Of a stretch of 64,000 nucleotides of DNA, positions 1-8,569 are shown one piece after another. The translations under genes and the position numbers were made by a program. The notes below the pieces were generated by a model. It made no database searches, was not told the origin of the DNA, and worked only from the letters and a program-made list of their open reading frames with translations. Positions within the stretch are counted from its first letter, which is position 1; each line of letters begins with the position of its first letter. Origin of the DNA: Plenodomus lindquistii (lineage: Eukaryota; Ascomycota; Dothideomycetes; Pleosporales; Leptosphaeriaceae); assembly GCA_025504975.1 (NCBI GenBank), contig JANUWI010000002.1:1550001-1614000 (forward strand), in the 5' to 3' direction.

Positions 1-442
1 AACAGCAGCGTCTCAGATGTCCCGTTGACCCGTTTCGCAAAGATGGCATACCTGGTAGTTTAACAGTAACCATCAAAAGGACATCCGGCCCCTGGGCCAT
101 CCTCCAAAACCTGATTGTCAGCATCAATCCCAATAATTCGATGTTTGTCCGCGCTCCTGTTAGCGCACGACCCAAGATCGATAGCTCACAAAAAGGGATC
201 ATCATCCAACTCGTATTTATTTAGTCAGGACACTACCCTTTTCCGCCCCTTTCTGCGGAATCGAGCCGACTCGATACTTAGTTCGGCTGAAAAGTAAAAT
301 GAACGCTCCTTTTACCTCTTAAACTGTTTCCCCGAAGCCAAGACGTCTTTCTCTCTTCTCACAGGTCTTCCAACCTCGCAATCTAACCAATACACTCGCT
401 TTTTTGACGACCGATTTATACCATACTCTTTAATCCTTAATA
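1..442. other. Intergenic, upstream flank of the CE5 esterase gene
   Basis: No gene is seen here. The stretch from about 330 to 440 is rich in pyrimidine runs, a common arrangement just upstream of fungal start codons, so it probably holds the promoter and 5' leader of the esterase gene at 443. Confidence 0.5.
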
Positions 443-1487
443 ATGTCTTCCATCATCCGCAACCTTCTCGCGCTCAGCGCTGTCGCCGCCGTCGCCGTCG
501 CTCAAGACCCAGCCCCCAAGCTCGACGCTCCCTGCGCCGATGCCGTCATCTTCATGGCCCGCGGTAACAATGCGCCGTACCATGACTGGCGTACATTCCC
601 CTTCGTCGACGCTACGTGCGACAAACTAAGGGCTGAGGGCAAGACCTGCGACTACATTGAGGTCGTGTTCCCGAAGGGCGGCGACTACTGCATCCAGATT
701 GGCGATGGAGTCCGCAACGGGCTATCCCAGATCACTGCTTTCAATAAGAAGTGCCCTTGCACGCACCTCATCCTCAATGGCTACTCTCAGGGTGCCTGGA
801 TTACCGGAGATATCCTTGCTGGACCTGGTGGATGCTCCCAAATCACCACTGGTCTTGACCCTACCTCTGCTCCTGGTAATGCTAGTAAGTATTCTCGACA
901 TGACGCACTCGAACATTGGACTGTGTTGATGTGGTGACTTAGTTGCTGCTGCTCTCCTCTGGGGCGATGTCATGCACGAGGCTAACCAGCCATACAACGT
1001 TCTTGACGGCTCTGATCTACAGAAGAACGGTCGCTCCGCCGACTCTCTTGCGCGCCTGAACCGCTACGCATCCGTCCTGCGCTCTTACTGCGCCAAGGGA
1101 GACCCGATCTGCGCCAATGGCGACGACGTCGAGAAGCACTTGGGCTACTTTGAGCTGTACACCGACGATGCCTCGACCTGGGCCGTTAGAAAGCTCAATG
1201 ACGCTGCCCCTCTATGTGCCGCTCCCACACCTACGCCCAGCGCTTCTCCTACTGTCGTCGCCTCGTCTGTTCGCGTTGCCGCTGTTTCATCTTCAAGCGC
1301 TGTTGCATCTTCAAGCGCTATTGCATCTTCTGGCGCTGCTGCTTCCTCTGGCGCTGCTGCTTCCTCCAGTGTCGCCGCGCTTCCCCCTTACCCTACATCT
1401 CCAGTTTACGTTGCTCCCTTCACTGCTCCCCAGCCATACGATGCTGTGTGCGTTCCCCGCATCAAAATTGAATATGTCTACGCTTAA
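443..1487 (+). CDS. Secreted cutinase / acetylxylan esterase family protein (CE5)
   Basis: A secreted serine esterase that probably cuts cutin or acetyl esters on plant cell-wall polymers. Exons are 443-884 and 943-1487; the 58-bp intron (GTAAGT...TTAG) joins in frame as I148, giving 328 residues. A hydrophobic signal peptide (about residues 1-20, ending AVA-QDP) precedes the alpha/beta-hydrolase core. The catalytic triad can be read directly: S115 in GYSQG, D201 in GDPIC and H213 in KHLGY, the order and local motifs of CE5. Cysteines flank the core as in cutinases. After about residue 235 comes a low-complexity Ser/Ala/Val tail built from imperfect repeats, followed by a short Pro/Tyr-rich end; there is no CBM1. 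CE5 includes both cutinases and acetylxylan esterases, and I cannot choose between them. Confidence 0.9.
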
Positions 1488-3013
1488 GAGTAAGAAGGAC
1501 GTAACATGTAGTGGAGTAATCGTAGTGACAGCAGTAGATGGGTGTAGATTGATGAAGGAACTATGCAAAGGAATAACCGTCGTGGTCGACGTCTGCCTGA
1601 ACTTTGGTTTTCGTGCGTGATGAGTGTTTCCGTTTGCTCTGTAAGTGCGCTGTGAATTCTTGCGGAGCCTTATGGTCTAAATTATCAACGTCTAGCCCAG
1701 AACTTGAACGTCCTTGTGAGCCCCCTGTATCCCCCGTATCTAGTTTCCTGAATAAATCTGGACAACACAATCTACTAGAGACCTCTCCTTCTACGAAACT
1801 CTAGCGAATTTGCTGTTAAACCTGGTATATTCTAGCGCTGAAAGTCCTGCACAAACCGCTATTTATATTAGGTGTGACGTCTGGGTTCTTGATCTTGAGC
1901 CGATCTAGGATGGTATGGCTACTTGCGCAACTAAAGGCACGTAATGTCGACAAGCACTTATTACTATAAATGGGATAGAATTATTATGCACATAGCTGAT
2001 ATGCTAATCTGCGAGAACTAAATGTATAGTAGTGTTGAGGATGTAGAGAGCCGAGCTCGGTACGGCGGCTTGGTGTGCATAGTATAGACCGACGAGTCAT
2101 GCTTGAGAGCTGGGGTTTATGAGGCAGGCAACACGTTCTGGCTGGCTGCTGTCTGTATCGGACGATCATGGCGCCTATTATGTTGGTGGTATCACGCCTC
2201 TTGCTTAGTGGAGGGAACGATGGGTGGGCAGGCCGTATTGCTAGAATTAGTAGAGCAGTTTGTTGTTAAGGCTAGTTGGTTTATGTTAGCCCTTTGATTA
2301 TGGCTTATGTAGATTAATTATCTGCGCTACACTATTTCGGGATGATCTGCTGCTCAGCCCCAAGGAGTGCACGTAAAGCAAGTAGATCCTTCTCCTTTCT
2401 GCAAAAACTTGATATTGATTGCGCGATACTGGAAACAAATAATTCACCGGTCTTTATGGTATCCGAACGAGTGACAACAAGGCTCTCCGTCCGCTCAGCC
2501 ATATATAAGAACAGGGCACTTTTGCGAGAATGGTCTCATGTGGTCTTTCTTTCTAGAGAAAATCTATCATTTTTACAATATCAAGGGGCTGTCAGCAGAC
2601 TGTGCCTCTTCAAGGCTAGACTGTTTCCAGTTCGGCGGCTAAAAGATCTACAAGCCAATGGACCGGGATCGCTTCTTTCAATCACGAGTTATGCTGATGT
2701 GTGCTATTGGCTCGTAGATTGTTTGATATCATGCGTTGCGATTTGCACGTTCGCATGCGTGACACTACGTGCATACGATGCATGTCAAATACGTCGATAA
2801 CCAATCGTTGCCGCAGGACTACAATCTTTATGTGAATAGAATATAGGAACTCTGAAAATGTGGACAGAATGGCAGTATATAGGTTCAGTAATAGCCAAGT
2901 GCTGTGTGATCGGAAAGTGCAAGTGAAATGCGGTAGCTTCTTCTCTCCAAATATCAAGTGCCAGCATCGATCACTTGGCTCAGTCTCACGATACAAGTAA
3001 GATTAAAGGAACT
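1488..3013. other. Intergenic, no supported gene
   Basis: Nothing convincing is seen over 1.5 kb. Short open frames occur (for example 2342-2800 on +) but they lack recognisable motifs and resemble chance frames in moderately AT-rich DNA. The right end is the promoter of the small secreted protein at 3014. Confidence 0.5.
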
Positions 3014-3596
3014 ATGCGCCAATTCCTCAGCCTAACCGGCATCGCCTTCACACTCCTCGTTGCAGTCGCGATAGCTCACCCTCGCCGCCAACTGAACAGC
3101 AATCACTGCGCCGGAGACAAAACACAAAAGGGATACTGCGAGACACTGAGCATCACTAACCTTACCACATCCGCTCCAAACCCTCCCACAAACCAGGAAT
3201 GTCAGAAAATGTGCTGGCAAGGCATTTTCAGTGAAGCCGGAGACTGGATCGTACTATTTGACGGTACGAGTATCCCTTCATATCTTCTGAAAGCCTTGAT
3301 TGTACCTCGTCTTCAGCGCGATCACCAAGCAAAACATACTGCTAACGTTACAGATAGACACCCAGCCCGAAAACTACCGACAATACATGCTCCGCTCGCC
3401 CTGTGGGTTCAGTATCGCCCGTGCACCTGATCAACCGCGCAACTACAGTTTTTCAATGCACAATCAGGATATTGGGGATATTATGGATGAGGTGCTGGGT
3501 AGGTTTGCGCCGTTGCATAATGGAAGTGTAAATGCGGAAGGTCTGGTGCGATGTGAGGGATTTGAGGCGCGGTGGGAGATTGGGAGGTATAACTGA
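3014..3596 (+). CDS. Small secreted cysteine-containing protein (unknown; candidate effector)
   Basis: Predicted 162-residue secreted protein of unknown function. The preferred model has exons 3014-3263 and 3358-3596 with a 94-bp intron (GTACGA...GCTAAC...GATAG). The CAG at 3353 is a stronger-looking acceptor but would break the frame. Residues 1-21 form a clear signal peptide, followed by HPRR, a possible Kex2 site at residues 24-25. The mature part has six cysteines (C32, C42, C63, C67, C99, C149), enough for three disulfides, and two potential N-glycosylation sites. An upstream in-frame ATG at 2975 would place a polar stretch before the signal peptide, so 3014 is preferred. Size, secretion and cysteines fit the general profile of fungal effector candidates, but I do not recognise the family and assign no activity. 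Confidence 0.7.
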
Positions 3597-3813
3597 GAGG
3601 CTACTAGAAGGAGATTCGCTAGACAAAGGTTGAAGAGAACAGGTGATGGAACGCAATGTATGTAACATGAGCGGGTCTCCATGAACATGCCTCGTAGTTC
3701 CAGAACTGTATGATAGAGCCGAATTTATGGTGCTGCTACAACGAGACTCGCATGTGACGACCAAATTCTTTCTCTACTAAAGCCACAAGCGCTTTGATAA
3801 TATGCCGCAGATC

Positions 3814-5073
3814 TCAACCCCGATTGAGCGGCTCGTCCCAGAACCTCTCCACTATCGCTCTCGGCAACGCTCCCCAGCTCTGCTTCGCCTGGAAAATCTG
3901 CAGCGGCGCGCCCTTCTCCATCGCTACAAGCACAGCATGCCCATTCGTTTTGTTGAGAACAAGGCTTCTGATTTCGCTAAGCAGCCATACCAATTTTCGC
4001 AGATCGCCCTGAGTCTGAGGAGCCGCTGCCCATGCCTCAAAGTCGGATTGCGTCCAACGAATCTCCTCGGGATTACACACGCTACCGGTCTTGTGTTTTC
4101 CGTATACAATTCGTGGTACCCTGCCGAACCAAATCTGTTGGGCCGCTTCGGGTTTGCGCTCATTACATTTGAGTTCGAGGGACTGGTTGTGAGTGGTCAG
4201 TCGGCCTTGGGTGATTACTTGGGTGTGGCACTGATTGCTGTGCGGGATAACATCGCTGGAGGATCCGAAGGCTCCGAAGAGGTTGCGGAAAAACTCGTTC
4301 GGTAGATCTTTCGCTTCTTGTACATTGTTGTGGTGAGACGAGGGATCCAGAGTTCCGTCTTCACCTGATTCCAGCAGCTCTTCGGCGGCGGCGAAGCATG
4401 CATCTGCGTATCCCTTTTTTTCGTCCAAATCCATCTCCGCGAGTTCCTCCTGTTCCTCAACGTAGGCGTCCGCCTCCATTCTTACCACCAAATCGAGACT
4501 GCCTAGCTGGTATCGTACAATGCGATGATGTCCATCCACATCTTTGAGATCTGGGTCCTCGGTTGTAAACATCTTCTCAAAGCTGCGTCCATGTCCTGAT
4601 TGTGTCCATATCTTCGCATTCTTCTCTCGTCGACCGATAAACATCGTGTTCCCAATCATGTCCAGATCAACAAAGAACTGCGAATAGCTTCTCTTGTACT
4701 GCACAAAGCTGTACAGCTTTTGCAGTGTGTTCCTGTTCACCACAACATCCACCTCTTCGAAACGCACTGTCGGATTCATGACAGCGAGAGCTTGGAATAT
4801 GGGCTCAAATTGGAATTTCGCAACCCGGTCGCCGTTTTGGTCGACCCAGTACATGCCTTTGTCACGCGGTAGTTGTATTGGCAATTTTGGTGGCGTCCAT
4901 TTGGGTGGTGTTCCAGGTACGAAAATTCTTGGACATTTGGAATTTTTCCAGCTGTAGCTGCACATAAACTCATAGCCTGCGCCAGCGGACACTGAACCTC
5001 CCGATTTCTGCAAAGCATAGTGTGTGATTAGACCAACTTTTGAGTTTTCCCCATTGCTGATATTGCGGGTCAT
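3814..5073 (-). CDS. Conserved fungal protein of unknown function (family often labelled geranylgeranyl pyrophosphate synthetase)
   Basis: Single-exon 419-residue protein. It resembles a fungal family whose database entries often carry the name geranylgeranyl pyrophosphate synthetase, but I see no DDxxD prenyl-synthase motif, so that label is doubtful and no reaction is assigned. Family-like features, in order: a short N-terminal SYSW segment, a FVPGTPPKWTPP proline motif near residue 55, FEPIFQAL near 90, VDVVVNRNTLQKL near 108, and HHRIVRYQLG near 180. These are followed by an acidic, variable middle and a C-terminal block. No signal peptide or membrane span is seen. It is read away from the neighbouring deformylase gene. 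The ATG at 5073 is the first in frame, and a small upstream exon cannot be excluded. Confidence 0.75.
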   Translation of the reverse strand: MTRNISNGENSKVGLITHYALQKSGGSVSAGAGYEFMCSYSWKNSKCPRIFVPGTPPKWTPPKLPIQLPRDKGMYWVDQNGDRVAKFQFEPIFQALAVMNPTVRFEEVDVVVNRNTLQKLYSFVQYKRSYSQFFVDLDMIGNTMFIGRREKNAKIWTQSGHGRSFEKMFTTEDPDLKDVDGHHRIVRYQLGSLDLVVRMEADAYVEEQEELAEMDLDEKKGYADACFAAAEELLESGEDGTLDPSSHHNNVQEAKDLPNEFFRNLFGAFGSSSDVIPHSNQCHTQVITQGRLTTHNQSLELKCNERKPEAAQQIWFGRVPRIVYGKHKTGSVCNPEEIRWTQSDFEAWAAAPQTQGDLRKLVWLLSEIRSLVLNKTNGHAVLVAMEKGAPLQIFQAKQSWGALPRAIVERFWDEPLNRG

Positions 5074-5926
5074 CCATGATGGATCTTTGAAGCGCGTTCG
5101 CTGCTATCGCTGTCTATCCTCCTCGGTCTCCTCACCCGGTGGTTTCCCCGTGATTCTTGACAATAGCTCGCTGCTGACCTGATCCATGACTCTGGCGACG
5201 TTGGTTGTAAGTGAGATCGGGGAGTGAGTGAGACATTGAGATAATAACCTAATTGATATGGAGGCGCGTGCAGCAGCGTTTTACTGTGGAATCGTTCATT
5301 CACCTTCACTTGCACCGGCATCCCAACAGCCGTAACCTCACTTATATCCCCCACGTGGCAAATCATCGAAGACACCATATTTTGTCCTCATCTTCACTGC
5401 TAACAAATAATTCCGTATCAAACCTTTGGGACTGGGGCACAAGTATTAATGCTTCCACGTACCAATCGACGGCGATCACTACTAGACAATTAATGGAGAG
5501 ATTATCAGCAAGGTAACTGCGGAGCCAAATGATGAGGACATAACGAAACGTCACTGTGGACCAAACATTGAGAAGATTCGCCTATCGTAGCGATCATCTT
5601 TCGTGGTTTTCAGATACTGGTTGGCTGCCTTAAAGGCCAAGGGGTAAAGCAAGATTACTGAATTGCAGCCTTCGCTGTCGCGCAAGTGGGATTTACTGTA
5701 TTCTGGATCGAATGGGAGAGGGATGAAGTGATGGAAGTAAAAACTTGACGCCTCGTAGTCCTACGACCCAAGAGAGGATTGCCTTTCACTAAGCGAGACC
5801 GACCGGACCTGATTGGCGGGCCGATTTCGGCAACAGCGTCCGCGACACCTTCTTTGACGACCAATCCAGAAACGACATCCAGGCTTCGCAGTCTCAAACA
5901 CACGGTACCCTCGAATCACTCCAGCG
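5074..5926. other. Divergent intergenic region
   Basis: Bidirectional promoter region between the minus-strand gene starting at 5073 and the deformylase starting at 5927. Short open frames are present on both strands but none has recognisable content. Confidence 0.5.
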
Positions 5927-7009
5927 ATGCTTCTCCGTCCTGCGCGTAACTGCACACGTTCGCTGTACATTTCATCTCGCGCAATATCGGCCCGACAATC
6001 ACTCTACGCACGCAACGACGCTTTCCGAAACCGGCAAAACACAATTCCCAATTTTTCGACCAAGCAATCGTCACAGTCATCGATAATAAGGCGCGGCATA
6101 ACGACTTCGACACCTCAATTTCAACAAATCGGCTCCAAGGAACGAATTTCGACACCCAAAATGGCAGGCGACGATCACTACCTTACACTTCAATGCCCTG
6201 ACAAGGCCGGTATTGTGTACGCGGTCACGGGCCTACTGGCGAAAGAAAACCTCACCATTCTGGACTTGCAGCAGTTCTCCGACCCGGACTCAAAGACCTT
6301 CTTCATGCGTGTGCATTTCGGTCATGCAGCAGAACTATCCGGTCTGCAAGAGTCGATGAAGAAGCTCGCCGAGGAGATGAAGATGGATTATCGGATCAGG
6401 CGTGTCGATTCGAAGCCTAAGGTCTTGATCATGGTCTCCAAGATCGGTCACTGCCTCAACGATCTCCTGTTCCGTGTGAAATCCGGACTTCTCAAGATTG
6501 AGGTGCCCATCATTGTTTCCAACCACCCGGAGTTTGCCGAGGTTGCAAAGAACAATGGCATCGAGTTCCACCATCTTCCAGTCACCAAGGATACCAAGGA
6601 GAAGCAAGAGTCCCAGATCCTGGACCTCATTGCGAAGCATAACATCGAACTCGTCGTACTCGCGCGGTACATGCAGGTCTTGTCGCCACGACTATGCACA
6701 GAGATGTCCGGAAAGATTATCAACATCCATCACTCTTTCTTGCCCTCATTCAAGGGCGCGAAGCCATACCATCAGGCGTACGACCGTGGTGTCAAGATCA
6801 TTGGTGCGACTGCGCACTTTGTCACTGCCGACCTAGACGAAGGACCTATCATTGAGCAGCGCGTTGCAAGAGTCGACCATGCGTTGAGCCCCAAGGAACT
6901 GGTGGAGGAGGGAAGTAACGTGGAAAGCCAAGTCTTGGCTCATGCAGTCAAGTGGTGGAGTGAGAATCGAGTCTTCCTCAACGGCGTGAAGACTGTGGTG
7001 TTCAACTAG
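5927..7009 (+). CDS. Formyltetrahydrofolate deformylase (PurU type), probably mitochondrial
   Basis: Hydrolyses 10-formyl-tetrahydrofolate to formate and tetrahydrofolate in one-carbon metabolism. Single exon, 360 residues. Residues 1-78 are Arg/Ser-rich and nearly free of acids, typical of a mitochondrial presequence. From M79 the protein matches a complete PurU: an N-terminal ACT domain (starting HYLTLQCPDKAGIVYAVTG, about 82-155) and a formyltransferase-fold domain (about 160-360). The Asn-His-Asp triad of this fold is visible in the segments INIHHSFLPSFKGA and TADLDEGPII. The internal ATG at 6161 (M79) would give a cytosolic form of normal bacterial length, so dual targeting is possible. 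PurU is widespread in bacteria and also found in fungi. Confidence 0.93.
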   Translation: MLLRPARNCTRSLYISSRAISARQSLYARNDAFRNRQNTIPNFSTKQSSQSSIIRRGITTSTPQFQQIGSKERISTPKMAGDDHYLTLQCPDKAGIVYAVTGLLAKENLTILDLQQFSDPDSKTFFMRVHFGHAAELSGLQESMKKLAEEMKMDYRIRRVDSKPKVLIMVSKIGHCLNDLLFRVKSGLLKIEVPIIVSNHPEFAEVAKNNGIEFHHLPVTKDTKEKQESQILDLIAKHNIELVVLARYMQVLSPRLCTEMSGKIINIHHSFLPSFKGAKPYHQAYDRGVKIIGATAHFVTADLDEGPIIEQRVARVDHALSPKELVEEGSNVESQVLAHAVKWWSENRVFLNGVKTVVFN

Positions 7010-7616
7010 GCTCTTAGACGCTTACTTTCAAAATTCAAATGTCAAAGGTTGATTAAGTTCTGTACAATTCCTTACATTCATCAGTATCGTGGAATGTATC
7101 AATCGTCATTCGGCGGGGTCTACTATTGTTATTAGCCTAAGCATCCGTCCACCTGACCTCTAAGTTACAAGATTAGTAATCGAACACATGGCTATTGTGA
7201 GTGACAATTCATCCCGGCCAGTCACAGTCAATAATACGACGGTAAAAGCTATTCAACTCGAAGAGGACGAATTCTATATGTACTTCTCATAGGCTTGGAA
7301 TCCTTTTTGATATCTGTCTTTCCTTTCCAGGTTTAGATCTGGCATCGTCTCGAGACACAGACGCGTACGGATCCGTTGTGCCGCCTGGCAAGCTCGTCTC
7401 GACCGTAATTGTGGGCCCAACTCCACCACGACGCAAGTACACAGTGGGGGCAAGTATGGGGTACGCGGGAAGGGTGACGGGAATAAAATCATACTTCGAG
7501 CAGATTCAGGCGTGTTGGAAAGATTGGAACTCTATTGTGTTGTTTGTTTTACACAACAGTCTAACAACACCTGATTAGATCGCTCCAGAAACAGTAGAGG
7601 TCGTCTCAAGCCCATC
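7010..7616. other. Intergenic region
   Basis: No gene is seen. It holds the 3' flank of the deformylase and the promoter of the SDR gene at 7617. Confidence 0.5.
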
Positions 7617-8522
7617 ATGTCGTCTGCAAGCACGGAAACCTCGCCAGTCAAGACCATCCAGCTCCAGGGTAAAATCATCGCCATCACCGGTGGAAATCGA
7701 GGCATTGGTCTTGGAATAGCGGACTCTTGTCTGTCTAATGGCGCTTCACGTATCTATTCTCTGGACATTGGCGACCCCTCCGAAGATTTTCACGCCCTGT
7801 CCTCGAAATACCCCAATCAACTCTTCTCGCTGACTGCCGATGTAACATCGGAGGCCTCGCTGACGACCGCTGTCGATAGAATACTAGAAGAGGCTGGAGC
7901 GCTACATGGTATGGTTTGCAACGCAGGACGTACCAAGCACAAGCCTGCGCTAGACTTCACCACCGAGGAGATTGACCAGCTATGGGGCGTGAATCTGTAC
8001 GGGAGTTTCTACAGTGCGCGGGTCGCGGCGAGAGCATTCATTAAACAAGGCGTGAAGGGAAGTATCGTTTTTACAGCCAGTATGGCGAGTTATAGACCAA
8101 ATAAGGTACAGGGTCTCCTTTCTTCTTTACGCCTCGAATTGGGCTTTGAGTAAGGTCGCAGCTGGTTGCGATCAACTCAACTTCCATGAGCAGATGCTAA
8201 TTCTCATCATCAGCGTGTACCGTCCGCTCCTTACGGCGCCTCCAAAGCTGGCATTCGCAACATGACGCACACTCTTGCCATGGAATGGGCCCAATACAAC
8301 ATCCGTGTCAACTCCGTCTCGCCGGGGCTGGTCAAGACAGCAATGACATACTGGGTCGAGCAGCAGCCAGACTGGGAGCAGCAGCTCCAATACTACGGTG
8401 GTATACCACGGTTAGCGGCGGTGGAGGAGCTTGGAGGCGCATATGTGTACTTGCTGAGTGACGCGGCGAGTTATACGACAAGTATTGACATTCCCGTGAA
8501 TGGCGTAATTGGGATTTGTTGA
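7617..8522 (+). CDS. Short-chain dehydrogenase/reductase (classical SDR)
   Basis: NAD(P)(H)-dependent oxidoreductase of the classical SDR family; the substrate is unknown, with sugar-alcohol or polyol dehydrogenases as the nearest look-alikes. Exons 7617-8105 and 8214-8522 are separated by a 108-bp phase-0 intron with a GCTAAT branch point, giving 265 residues. Cofactor motif TGGNRGIG lies near residues 24-31 and the structural CNAG near 101. The catalytic Ser is in TASMAS (S155 or S158), and the YxxxK pair is Y170/K174 in YGASK, encoded at the start of exon 2. The C-terminal VNSVSPG block and VNGV end are also typical. No targeting signal is seen. It converges with the membrane-protein gene at 8570, leaving only 47 bp between the stop codons. 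Confidence 0.9.
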
Positions 8523-8569
8523 TGACTTGAGCCATACTCAACTCAGATAAGACGATAGCTTCTTCCGAT

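Noticed and set aside
2342..2800. 152-codon open frame on +
   Set aside because: No domain, signal peptide or splice context; it sits in gene-free DNA with a composition typical of chance frames.
3264..3353. Alternative 90-bp intron using the CAG acceptor at 3353 in the small secreted protein
   Set aside because: It joins out of frame with the donor at 3264 and loses the cysteine-containing C-terminal part; the GATAG acceptor at 3357 keeps the frame.
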